From Mycolicibacillus trivialis (GTDB lineage: Bacteria; Actinomycetota; Actinomycetes; Mycobacteriales; Mycobacteriaceae), in NCBI RefSeq assembly GCF_002102395.1, contig NZ_LQPZ01000008.1, positions 124,001 to 188,000 of the forward strand: DNA of 64,000 bases. Reading direction: 5' to 3'. The translations under genes were made by a program, and so were the position numbers. The notes beneath the pieces are model-generated. The model had not been told where the DNA came from. It searched no databases and saw only the letters and a program-made list of their open reading frames with translations. Positions 33,590 to 43,412 of this stretch are shown one piece after another (positions within the stretch are counted from its first letter, which is position 1; every line of letters starts with the position of its first letter).

Positions 33590-33759
33590 CGGCCGCGCAG
33601 CCTGCGCCGCAGCCGGGCGAACAGCGGCTCCGGCCGCACCCGGTCGTGGCCGTCGCACCACCGGTCGGCCGGCACCGTGGCGCGCACCGCGTCGATGTGC
33701 CGGCCGCAGCCGGTCCAGGTGGTCTTGCCGCACTGCCGGCATCGGACGGGCTGGCACAT
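33586..33759 (-). CDS. Small Cys-rich (zinc-ribbon-like) protein
   Basis: A 57-residue protein with CxxxxxCxxCGKTTWxGCGxH near its start (Cys2, Cys7, Cys10, Cys18, His21) and a later Cys near residue 35. The spacing suggests a small zinc or other metal site. Similar short MCxPV.CxxCGKTTWxGCG proteins occur widely in bacteria, but I know of no assigned function. The ATG at 33759 was chosen because AAGGAG precedes it and the family begins MCQPV; a longer frame to 33795 adds unrelated residues. It is divergent from trxA across a conspicuous palindrome. Confidence 0.72.
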   Translation of the reverse strand: MCQPVRCRQCGKTTWTGCGRHIDAVRATVPADRWCDGHDRVRPEPLFARLRRRLRGR

Positions 33760-33794
33760 GACGGCTCCTTCGCTGCGACGACCGGGTCCACCCA

Positions 33795-33800
33795 ATAATA
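33795..33800 (-). promoter_or_regulatory. -10 element of the Cys-rich small gene
   Basis: TATTAT on the minus strand is close to the ideal -10. Transcription would start near 33788 and give an approx. 29-nt leader with AAGGAG. The hexamer overlaps the left arm of the adjacent palindrome. Confidence 0.5.
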
Positions 33801-33814
33801 CCCCTCGGGGTATT
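33797..33814. promoter_or_regulatory. AATACCCC-TC-GGGGTATT palindrome, CsoR/CstR-type candidate operator
   Basis: A perfect 8-bp inverted repeat around TC, sitting between the divergent Cys-rich gene and trxA and overlapping the -10 of the former. TACCCC/GGGGTA GC-tract palindromes are the kind of site bound by DUF156-family sensors (CsoR for copper, CstR for persulfide, related nickel or formaldehyde sensors). No regulator of that family is encoded in this window, so the cognate protein would be elsewhere. Confidence 0.6.
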
Positions 33815-33883
33815 CAGGGTATCCGGGGTGGTTCGGGCGGGCGGCCCGGGAACATCACCGGGAGCCTGCACGTTGGGCGGGGC

Positions 33884-34264
33884 ATGGCTACCCAAGACAT
33901 CACCGCCGCCGAATTCGACAACCTCGTCAAGGACAACGACATGGTCCTGGTCGACTTCTGGGCGTCCTGGTGCGGCCCGTGCCGCGCCTTCGCGCCCACC
34001 TTCACCGCGTCGGCGGAGAAGCACCCCGACATCGTGCACGCCAAGGTCGACACCGAGGCGGAGCAGCAGCTGGCCGCCGCCGCCAACATCCGCTCCATCC
34101 CGACCCTGATGGCGTTCAAGAACGGCACCCTGGTGTTCAACCAGGCCGGGGCGCTGCCGCCGCCCGCGCTGGAGGACCTGGTGCAGCAGCTCAAGGACCT
34201 CGACGTGGAGGCGGCGCTGGCCGAACAGCGCAACGCCGACCAGGGCGGCGCCGAGCAGGGCTGA
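33884..34264 (+). CDS. trxA: Thioredoxin
   Basis: A 126-residue cytosolic thiol-disulfide carrier. Redox motif WCGPC has Cys30 and Cys33, the cis-Pro is in RSIPTLMAFKNG, and Asp24 lies in VLVDFWASW. It matches M. tuberculosis TrxA (Rv1470) closely, including HAKVDTEAE and FNQAGALPP. The C-terminal approx. 15 residues after the fold are charged and variable. ATG at 33884; no strong ribosome binding site and no clear -10 other than within the upstream palindrome region. trxB1 and ctpD, its neighbours in M. tuberculosis, are not here. Confidence 0.93.
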   Translation: MATQDITAAEFDNLVKDNDMVLVDFWASWCGPCRAFAPTFTASAEKHPDIVHAKVDTEAEQQLAAAANIRSIPTLMAFKNGTLVFNQAGALPPPALEDLVQQLKDLDVEAALAEQRNADQGGAEQG

Positions 34265-34280
34265 CCGGGCCGCACCGCCC

Positions 34281-34296
34281 GCACGCGATAGCGTGC
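34281..34296. promoter_or_regulatory. Palindrome containing the echA12 -10
   Basis: GCACGC-GATA-GCGTGC is a perfect 6-bp inverted repeat. Its right half contains TAGCGT (34289-34294), a TANNNT -10 ending 7 nt before a GTG at 34302. It could be a repressor site for echA12, or a hairpin ending trxA transcription, although no T-tract follows. Confidence 0.45.
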
Positions 34297-34301
34297 AGAC
34301 C

Positions 34302-35117
34302 GTGAACCCCGCCCTGGTCCTGCTCGAACACCCACGGCCCGACGTCGCGCTGATCACCCTCAACCGCCCCGAGCGGATGAACTCGATGGCGTTCGACGTC
34401 ATGGTCCCGCTGCGCGAGATCCTCGCCGAGGTCCACCACGACAACGCGGTGCGCGCGGTGGTGCTCACCGGCGCCGGGCGCGGCTTCTCCTCGGGCGCCG
34501 ACCACAAATCGGCGGGCAGCGTGCCGCACGTGGCCGGGCTGACCCGGCCCAGCTACGCGCTGCGCTCGATGGAGGTGCTCGACGAGGTGATCCTGGCGCT
34601 GCGGCGGCTGCACCAGCCGGTGATCGCCGCGGTCAACGGCGCCGCGATCGGCGGCGGGCTGTGCCTGGCACTGGCCTGCGACATCCGGGTCGCCGGGCAC
34701 GGCGCCTACTTCCGCGCCGCCGGCATCAACAACGGCCTCACCGCCAGCGAACTGGGCCTGAGCTACCTGCTGCCGCGCGCGATCGGCACGTCGCGGGCCT
34801 TCGAGCTGATGCTCACCGGCCGCGACGTCCATGCCGAGGAGGCCGAACGGATCGGGCTGGTGTCCCGGCGGGTGCCCGACACCGAGCTGCTCGACACCTG
34901 CTACGAGCTGGCCGGCCGGATCGCCGGGTTCTCCCGGCCCGGGGTGGAGCTGACCAAACGCACCCTGTGGAGCGGACTGGACGCCGCTAGCCTGGAGGGG
35001 CACATGCAGGCCGAGGGGCTCGGGCAGCTCTACGTGCGGCTGCTCACCACCAACTTCGAGGAAGCCGTCGCCGCCCGCGCCGAGCGACGTGCCCCGCACT
35101 TCACCGACGACAAATAG
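34302..35117 (+). CDS. echA12: Enoyl-CoA hydratase/isomerase family protein
   Basis: A 271-residue crotonase-fold protein (Rv1472 orthologue), probably hydrating enoyl-CoA. The oxyanion-hole segments are GRGFSSGADHKSAG (about residues 62-75) and NGAAIGGGLCLALACDIRVAG. The expected glutamates of classical hydratases are only partly recognisable in INNGLTASELGLSYLLPRA, so isomerase or other crotonase chemistry is possible. GTG at 34302 lies 7 nt after a -10 (leaderless); a GTG at 34293 would add three residues but falls inside the -10. Confidence 0.88.
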   Translation: MNPALVLLEHPRPDVALITLNRPERMNSMAFDVMVPLREILAEVHHDNAVRAVVLTGAGRGFSSGADHKSAGSVPHVAGLTRPSYALRSMEVLDEVILALRRLHQPVIAAVNGAAIGGGLCLALACDIRVAGHGAYFRAAGINNGLTASELGLSYLLPRAIGTSRAFELMLTGRDVHAEEAERIGLVSRRVPDTELLDTCYELAGRIAGFSRPGVELTKRTLWSGLDAASLEGHMQAEGLGQLYVRLLTTNFEEAVAARAERRAPHFTDDK

Positions 35118-35143
35118 CCCACGGGCAGGCAGGAGCGACCCGC

Positions 35144-36775
35144 GTGATCACCGCAACGGACCTGGAGGTCCGCGCCGGGGCCCGCACCCTGCTGGCCGCC
35201 GAGGGCCCGGCGCTGCGCATCCAGCCCGGCGACCGGATCGGGCTGGTCGGGCGCAACGGCGCGGGCAAGACCACCACGCTGCGGATCCTGGCCGGGGAGA
35301 GTGAACCGTATGCCGGTACGGTCACCCGCGCCGGTGAACTCGGCTACCTGCCGCAGGACCCCAAGCAGGGCGATCTGGAGGTGCTGGCGCGCGACCGGGT
35401 GCTGTCCGCGCGCGGGCTGGACACCCTGCTCGCCGACATGGAGAAGCAGCAGGCGGTGATGGCCGAGGCCGCCGACGACGCGGTGCGCGACAAGGCGATC
35501 CGGCGCTACGGCCGACTCGAGGAGCGGTTCGCCGCGCTCGGCGGCTATGGCGCAGAAAGCGAGGCGGGCCGCATCTGCGCCAGCCTCGGGCTGCCCGACC
35601 GGGTGCTGGCCCAGCCGCTGCGCACCCTCTCCGGCGGCCAGCGCCGACGGGTGGAGCTGGCCCGCATCCTGTTCGCGGCGGCCGACACCGGGGTCGGGGG
35701 AGCGGCCACCACCCTGCTGCTCGACGAACCCACCAACCACCTCGACGCGGACTCGGTGGGCTGGCTGCGTGACTTCCTGCGCGCTCACACCGGCGGTCTG
35801 GTGGTGATCAGCCACAACGTGGATCTGCTGGCCGACGTGGTCAACCGGGTGTGGTTCCTCGACGCCGTGCGAGGCGAGGTCGACGTCTACAACATGGGCT
35901 GGCAGAAATACCTCGACGCCCGCGCCACCGACGAGGCCCGCCGGCGCCGGGAACGCACCAACGCCGAACGCAAGGCCGCGGCGCTGCGCACCCAGGCCGC
36001 CAAGCTGGGCGCCAAGGCCACCAAGGCGGTCGCCGCGCAGAACATGCTGCGCCGCGCCGACCGGATGATGGCCGCCCTCGACGAGGAGCGGGTCGCCGAC
36101 AAGGTGGCCCGGATCAAGTTCCCGTCGCCGGCGCGCTGCGGGCGCACCCCGCTGGTGGCGCGCGGGCTGACCAAGCAGTACGGCTCGCTGGAGGTGTTCG
36201 CCGGGGTGGACCTGGCCATCGACCGCGGCTCGCGGGTGGTGGTGCTGGGCCTCAACGGGGCGGGCAAGACCACGCTGCTGCGGATCCTGGCCGGGGTGGA
36301 GCGCCCCGACGCGGGCGCGCTGGAGCCCGGCCACGGCTTCAAGGTGGGCTACTTCGCCCAGGAGCACGACACCCTCGACGACACCGCCACGGTGTGGCAG
36401 AACATCCGCCACGCCGCGCCGGACAGCCCCGAGCAGGAGCTGCGCGGGCTGCTGGGCGCGTTCATGTTCAGCGGCGCCCAGCTCGACCAGCCCGCCGGCA
36501 CCCTGTCCGGCGGGGAGAAGACCCGGCTGGCGCTGGCCGGACTGGTGGCCTCGGCGGCCAACGTGCTGTTGCTCGACGAGCCCACCAACAACCTCGACCC
36601 CGCCTCCCGCGAGCAGGTGCTCGACGCGCTGCGCAGCTACCTCGGCGCGGTCGTGCTGGTCACCCACGATCCCGGCGCCGCGGAGGCGCTCGACCCGCAG
36701 CGGGTGGTGCTGCTGCCCGACGGAACCGAGGACCACTGGTCGGCGGAGTACGCCGACCTCATCGAGCTGGCCTGA
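35144..36775 (+). CDS. ABC-F family ATPase (Rv1473-like)
   Basis: A 543-residue protein with two fused ABC ATPase domains and no membrane segments. Walker A motifs: VGRNGAGKTTTLRIL (residue 35 on) and LGLNGAGKTTLLRIL (about 367). Signatures: TLSGGQRRRVELA and TLSGGEKTRLALAG; Walker B: LLLDEPTNHLD and LLLDEPTNNLD. The linker between domains (about residues 255-325) is Arg/Lys/Ala-rich and alpha-helical, the part that reaches the peptidyl-transferase centre in ABC-F factors. Likely a translation or antibiotic-resistance factor. GTG at 35144 with upstream AGGAG. Confidence 0.9.
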   Translation: MITATDLEVRAGARTLLAAEGPALRIQPGDRIGLVGRNGAGKTTTLRILAGESEPYAGTVTRAGELGYLPQDPKQGDLEVLARDRVLSARGLDTLLADMEKQQAVMAEAADDAVRDKAIRRYGRLEERFAALGGYGAESEAGRICASLGLPDRVLAQPLRTLSGGQRRRVELARILFAAADTGVGGAATTLLLDEPTNHLDADSVGWLRDFLRAHTGGLVVISHNVDLLADVVNRVWFLDAVRGEVDVYNMGWQKYLDARATDEARRRRERTNAERKAAALRTQAAKLGAKATKAVAAQNMLRRADRMMAALDEERVADKVARIKFPSPARCGRTPLVARGLTKQYGSLEVFAGVDLAIDRGSRVVVLGLNGAGKTTLLRILAGVERPDAGALEPGHGFKVGYFAQEHDTLDDTATVWQNIRHAAPDSPEQELRGLLGAFMFSGAQLDQPAGTLSGGEKTRLALAGLVASAANVLLLDEPTNNLDPASREQVLDALRSYLGAVVLVTHDPGAAEALDPQRVVLLPDGTEDHWSAEYADLIELA

Positions 36776-36787
36776 CCGCACCGGTCA
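36773..36787. terminator. Short inverted repeat at the ABC-F/TetR convergent stops
   Basis: TGACCG-CAC-CGGTCA is formed by the two facing stop codons. The 6-bp stem with 3-nt loop and no T-tract makes it a weak, possibly bidirectional terminator at best. Confidence 0.2.
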
Positions 36788-37348
36788 GTGGGTGCGCACC
36801 GAGTCCTCGACCAGGTCGAGCACCGCGGCCAGCCGGGCGGGGTCCTCCCCGGAGGCCACCCGGGCCACCAGCCCGTCGAGCACCAGGTCCAGATAGCAGT
36901 GCAGCACCTCACCGGGCACGTCGTCGCGCACCCGCCCGGCCTGCTTCTGGCGGCGCAGCCGCTCGGTGGTCGCCGCGTCCAGCTCGGCGCAGCGCTCGGC
37001 CCAGCCGCGGTGGAACTCCGGGTCGTTGCGCAGTTTGCGGGCGATCTCCAGCCGGGTGGACAGCCAGTCGAACTCGTCCGGGTCGGCCAGCAGGTTGCGC
37101 ATCACCTGGATCAGCCCCTCGCGCGCCGCGATCTCGGCCATCCGGTCGGCGTCCTCGCGGGCCAGCTCGAAGAACAGGGTGTCCTTGTCGCGGAAGTGGT
37201 GGAAGATCGCCCCGCGCGACATCCCGATGGCCTGCTCCAGCCGGCGCACCGTGGCGCCCTCGTAGCCGAACTCGGCGAAGCACCGCCGCGCACCGTCGAG
37301 GATCCGTCGACGGCGCGCGGCGAGCTGCGCCGGGCTGAGCCTGGGCAC
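36785..37348 (-). CDS. acnR: TetR-family repressor of aconitase
   Basis: A 187-residue TetR regulator (Rv1474c orthologue; AcnR in Corynebacterium). The N-terminal helix-turn-helix lies at about residues 13-59: RRRILDGARRCFAEFGYEGATV, then GMSRGAIFHHFRDKDTLFFEL. The C-terminal ligand/dimer domain has no recognised ligand. It lies 11 bp downstream of acn in the same direction, so repressor and target are probably co-transcribed, giving feedback. The matching operator is upstream of acn. GTG start at 37348. Confidence 0.88.
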   Translation of the reverse strand: MPRLSPAQLAARRRRILDGARRCFAEFGYEGATVRRLEQAIGMSRGAIFHHFRDKDTLFFELAREDADRMAEIAAREGLIQVMRNLLADPDEFDWLSTRLEIARKLRNDPEFHRGWAERCAELDAATTERLRRQKQAGRVRDDVPGEVLHCYLDLVLDGLVARVASGEDPARLAAVLDLVEDSVRTH

Positions 37349-37359
37349 CGCCGCACCGC

Positions 37360-40182
<2,823 letters not shown>

Positions 40183-40238
40183 ATCTACTCCGGGATCGGG
40201 TTTGCACCGCGGGCGGGCTGTGCCGGCGGTTCGGCCCC

Positions 40239-40244
40239 ACCCTA
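40239..40244 (-). promoter_or_regulatory. -10 element of acn
   Basis: TAGGGT on the minus strand fits TANNNT. Transcription would start near 40232, with a leader of about 50 nt. The AcnR-type palindrome abuts it upstream. Confidence 0.5.
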
Positions 40245-40245
40245 A

Positions 40246-40261
40246 CAGTACGGACGTACTG
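40246..40261. promoter_or_regulatory. AcnR operator upstream of acn
   Basis: CAGTAC-GGAC-GTACTG is a perfect inverted repeat matching the CAGNACnnncGTACTG motif I recall for AcnR in corynebacteria and mycobacteria. It lies one base upstream of the acn -10, in the -35/-10 spacer, where a bound TetR dimer would block polymerase. Confidence 0.85.
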
Positions 40262-40317
40262 CAACCCGGTGATGGGCTCGACCGGCGCGGGTCGGTGCCG
40301 ATCGCCGGCCGGTCGCG

Positions 40318-40323
40318 TACGGT
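40318..40323 (+). promoter_or_regulatory. Candidate -10 of the Rv1476-like gene
   Basis: TACGGT fits TANNNT; start of transcription near 40330 leaves about 24 nt containing AGGAAGG at 40341-40347 before the ATG at 40354. Confidence 0.4.
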
Positions 40324-40353
40324 GCTTGCAGATTCCGCGCAGGAAGGGTGCCG

Positions 40354-40938
40354 ATGAGCGGACCAGTCGTGATCGTTCCGGCGCCGCCGCAGACCACGGT
40401 GGCGCTGCACCCGACGCTGCCCGCCTACATCCCGATCGACGTCGACATCGACGCCGTCCGCGAGGCGGTCGCGGCCGACGGGGTCAGCGCGCCCGCGCCG
40501 GTGCGGCCGGGGTTGCTCGAGGTGGTGCACGAGGCCCACGAGGACGGCATCGAGCTGAAGATCGTGGTGATCGAGAACAACCCGCCGATCGACACCCCGC
40601 TGCGCGACATCGCCACCCTGGTCGGCAGGGACTACACCGACGCCACCGTGCTGGCGATCAGCCCGTCCTACGCCGGCACCTACAGCCCGCACTTCGATCG
40701 GGTGGTGCTGGAGGCGGGGGAGGACGTGGCCAAGACCGGTAACCCGGTGGTCTCGGCACAGAATTTCCTGGACGAGTTGAATAAGCCGGCGTTCCCCTGG
40801 ACCGCATTCACCGCGGTGGTGCTGGCGGTGGTGCTCGCGGCCGCGGTCGGGACCCGAATCCTGCAGCTCAGGGCGCGCCGGGATGCGCAGGCGACCGACA
40901 CCGGTGAGCGCGCCGATCCGGCCGCGGCGAATAGCTGA
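40354..40938 (+). CDS. Rv1476-family membrane protein
   Basis: A 194-residue protein with a soluble N-terminal domain (about residues 1-145, with [24 protein letters not shown]) and one membrane helix near residues 150-168, followed by a short charged tail. It matches M. tuberculosis Rv1476 in position between acn and ripA. The soluble part resembles the TPM-like fold of small envelope proteins, but this is not certain. ATG at 40354 is spaced 6 nt from AGGAAGG; a GTG at 40348 is less likely. Possibly functionally linked to the RipAB cell-wall hydrolases. Confidence 0.8.
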   Translation: MSGPVVIVPAPPQTTVALHPTLPAYIPIDVDIDAVREAVAADGVSAPAPVRPGLLEVVHEAHEDGIELKIVVIENNPPIDTPLRDIATLVGRDYTDATVLAISPSYAGTYSPHFDRVVLEAGEDVAKTGNPVVSAQNFLDELNKPAFPWTAFTAVVLAVVLAAAVGTRILQLRARRDAQATDTGERADPAAANS

Positions 40939-40975
40939 GCCGAAATCGGTCGCGCGGTGCCGGCGAATTCGCCGG

Positions 40976-41058
40976 GTCACCGTTCGGTCACAATCATTTC
41001 AATTACAAACATGTAGTCTGTGACCTACGGGTTTTCCGTGGCAAATGTGACGTACGGT
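40976..41058. promoter_or_regulatory. ripA upstream region with four GTCAC/TGTGAC half-sites
   Basis: The 210-bp gap before ripA is markedly A/T-rich for this genome. It holds GTCACC (40976-40981) and GTCACA (40987-40992), 11 bp apart on the plus strand. It also holds TGTGACCTACGG (41019-41030) and TGTGACGTACGG (41046-41057), near-identical direct repeats 27 bp apart. GTCACA repeats resemble sites of the MtrA response regulator, which controls ripA in mycobacteria; TGTGA also resembles CRP half-sites. TACGGT (41053-41058) could be the -10. Confidence 0.5.
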
Positions 41059-41148
41059 GCAATTGGTGCCCACGTTGAAGTTGTTTTTTGCGGCTGTTGA
41101 GGCGTCGGCACCATCCGTTCGTGCTGAGCCATAGGAGTACCAAGTCGC

Positions 41149-42552
41149 ATGAGACGCCCTCGCCACGGCTCGATCCGTCTGGCCGCCGGCAGGCCGGCCG
41201 CCCTCCTCCGGTCCGTCGCCCCGGCCGCGCTGGCCGCGGCCCTGGTGCTGACCACCCCCGGGGTGGCGCAGGCCGACCCGGCGCCGGCCCCGGACAACGT
41301 GGCCGGGCTCATCGCCGACGTCGCGCAGGCCAACCAGCGCCTCCAGGACCTGGGTGCCCGGATCCAAACCGAACAGGAGAGCGTCAACAAGGCCATCGTC
41401 GCGGTGCAGGACGCTCGTGACGCGGCCGAGACCGCCCAGCGCGACGTCGAGACCAGCCGCCGCGCGGTCGCCGGCGCCGACGCCGCCATCGCCGAAGCCC
41501 AGAAGAAGTTCGACACCTTCGCCGCCGCCTCCTACATGGGCGGGCCCACCAGCGGCTACCTGACCGCCGCCAACCCCGATGAGATGGTCGCCGCCGCGGG
41601 CACCGACGACATGGTGCACTCCGCCTCGGAGACGGTGATGAACCGGCTGGTCGCCGCGCGCACCGAGCAGGTCAACAAGGAATCCGCCGCCCGGCAGGCC
41701 AAGGCCGACGCCGACCGCGCCGTCGCGGACGCGCAGGCCAGCCAGGACGCCGCGGTGACCGCGCTGACCGACGCCCAGCGCACCTTCGGCGAACAGCAGA
41801 AACAGATCGACCGACTGGTCGCCGACCGGGACGCCGCGCAGGCCCGGCTCGACGCGGCCCGCCCGCCGGCCACCGTCGCCGTCGGCAACGACGACTGGGA
41901 CCGGGCCGGGCCGCGGCCCGCCGCCCAGGCCCCGGCGAAGTGGGACGGACCGTGGGACCCCACCCTGCCCGCGGTGCCCAGCGCGTTCGTCAGCGGTGAC
42001 CCGGTCGCGATCATCAACACGGTGCTGGGGATCTCGCAGACCTCCGCGCAGGTCACCCAGGACATGGGCCGCAAGTTCCTGCAGAAGCTCGGGCTGGCGC
42101 CCACCCCGACCGGCTACACCAACAACGGCGCCATCCCGGTCGTCTACGGCCGCCAGGCGTCGGAGTACGTGATCCGACGCGGCATGTCCCAGATGGGGGT
42201 GCCCTACTCCTGGGGTGGCGGCAACGCCGCCGGGCCCAGCCGCGGCATCGACTCCGGCGCCAACACCGTCGGCTTCGACTGCTCGGGGCTGGTGCTCTAC
42301 GCGTTCGCCGGGGTCGGCATCAAACTGCCGCACTACTCCGGATCGCAGTACGAGATGGGCCGCAAGATCCCGTCCTCGCAGATGCGCCGCGGCGACGTCA
42401 TCTTCTACGGCCCCGGCGGCAGCCAGCACGTCACGATCTACCTCGGCCAAGGGCAGATGCTCGAAGCCCCCTACACCGGGTCCAACGTCAAGATCTCGCC
42501 GGTGCGCACCAGCGGGATGACGCCCTACGTGGTGCGCTACATCGAGTACTGA
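41149..42552 (+). CDS. ripA: RipA, NlpC/P60 peptidoglycan endopeptidase
   Basis: A 467-residue exported D,L-endopeptidase that cuts peptidoglycan stems at septa. It has a signal peptide (about residues 1-40, ending AQADP), a long coiled-coil inhibitory domain (about 50-245), a linker and a C-terminal NlpC/P60 domain. Catalytic residues match the M. tuberculosis triad: Cys378 (FDCSGLV), His427 (GSQHVTIY) and Glu439. The linker has the DPTLPAVPSAFVSGDP segment shared with RipB. ATG at 41149 with AGGAG at 41133-41137. TGATG overlap with ripB. Confidence 0.96.
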   Translation: MRRPRHGSIRLAAGRPAALLRSVAPAALAAALVLTTPGVAQADPAPAPDNVAGLIADVAQANQRLQDLGARIQTEQESVNKAIVAVQDARDAAETAQRDVETSRRAVAGADAAIAEAQKKFDTFAAASYMGGPTSGYLTAANPDEMVAAAGTDDMVHSASETVMNRLVAARTEQVNKESAARQAKADADRAVADAQASQDAAVTALTDAQRTFGEQQKQIDRLVADRDAAQARLDAARPPATVAVGNDDWDRAGPRPAAQAPAKWDGPWDPTLPAVPSAFVSGDPVAIINTVLGISQTSAQVTQDMGRKFLQKLGLAPTPTGYTNNGAIPVVYGRQASEYVIRRGMSQMGVPYSWGGGNAAGPSRGIDSGANTVGFDCSGLVLYAFAGVGIKLPHYSGSQYEMGRKIPSSQMRRGDVIFYGPGGSQHVTIYLGQGQMLEAPYTGSNVKISPVRTSGMTPYVVRYIEY

Positions 42553-43289
42553 TGGCGCGACGGATTTCGAGGGCGCCGGGCACGACACGGCTGCGCGCGC
42601 TGGTGATCATCGCCGGGACGGCCACCGCGCTGCTGCTCGGGCTGGCCGCACCGGCCTCGGCCGCCCCCGACGGCGCCTGGGACCCCACCCTGCCTGCGGT
42701 GGTCAGCGCCGGCGCCCCCGGCGACCCGGTCGCGATCGCCAACGCCTCCCTGCAGGCCACCGCGCAGGCCACCCAGACCACGATGGATCTGGGCCGCAAA
42801 TTCCTCGGCGGTCTCGGCCTCAACGTCGGCGGGGACAACCCGGCCGCGGTCAACACCTCCCCGAACGCGATCCCGCGGGTCTACGGCCGCCAGGCGGTGG
42901 AGTACGTGATCCGGCGCGGCATGTCCCAACTCGGGGTGCCCTACTCCTGGGGCGGCGGCAAGCCCAACGGCCCCAGCGCCGGGGTGGACTACGACGCGGG
43001 CAAGATCGGCTACGACTGCTCCGGGTTCACCCGGTTCGCGTTCGCCGGGGTCGGCGTGCTGATCCCGAAGTACTCCGGTGACCAGTACAAGACCGGCCGG
43101 CAGGTGCCGCGTTCGCAGGCCAAACGCGGCGACCTGATCTTCTACGGGCCCGGCGGCAGCCAGCACGTGGCGATCTATCTGGGCCAGGGCCAGATGCTGG
43201 AGGCCTCGGGCAGCGCGGGGAAGGTGACCGTCAGCCCGGTGCGCACCGCCGGGATGACCGAGTACCTGGCCCGCATCATCGAGTACTGA
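42552..43289 (+). CDS. ripB: RipB, NlpC/P60 peptidoglycan endopeptidase
   Basis: A 245-residue exported D,L-endopeptidase, essentially the RipA linker plus catalytic domain behind its own signal peptide (about residues 1-38, ending ASAAPD). Cys156 (YDCSGFT), His205 (GSQHVAIY) and Glu217 form the triad. It lacks the coiled-coil domain, so it is not self-inhibited as RipA is thought to be. The ATG shares its A with the ripA TGA, giving tight coupling. The shared motifs suggest that ripB arose by tandem duplication. Confidence 0.95.
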   Translation: MARRISRAPGTTRLRALVIIAGTATALLLGLAAPASAAPDGAWDPTLPAVVSAGAPGDPVAIANASLQATAQATQTTMDLGRKFLGGLGLNVGGDNPAAVNTSPNAIPRVYGRQAVEYVIRRGMSQLGVPYSWGGGKPNGPSAGVDYDAGKIGYDCSGFTRFAFAGVGVLIPKYSGDQYKTGRQVPRSQAKRGDLIFYGPGGSQHVAIYLGQGQMLEASGSAGKVTVSPVRTAGMTEYLARIIEY

Positions 43290-43364
43290 GCGGTGCGCGC
43301 CCCCGCACGTCGACGGATGACGACCGGCCTGGAATAGTTGACCGAGGGCGTGCCGCCGCGCGTA

Positions 43365-43370
43365 TACGGT
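43365..43370 (+). promoter_or_regulatory. Candidate moxR1 promoter -10
   Basis: TACGGT, or the overlapping TATACG (43363-43368), follows a TTGACC -35-like hexamer at 43338-43343. The spacing of 19-21 bp is longer than ideal. Leader of about 36 nt with AAAGGGA before the ATG. Confidence 0.35.
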
Positions 43371-43412
43371 CGAAGCGGTGGGAGTTACCCCCAAGCTGCG
43401 AAAGGGACGTGG

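Noticed and set aside
41081..41089. T-run before ripA as an intrinsic terminator of the Rv1476-like gene
   Set aside because: No stable hairpin precedes the T-run; it is better seen as part of the A/T-rich ripA promoter region.
43290..43310. Short GTGCG/CGCAC repeat after ripB as terminator
   Set aside because: Five-bp stem only, no T-tract, and such matches are frequent at this GC content.
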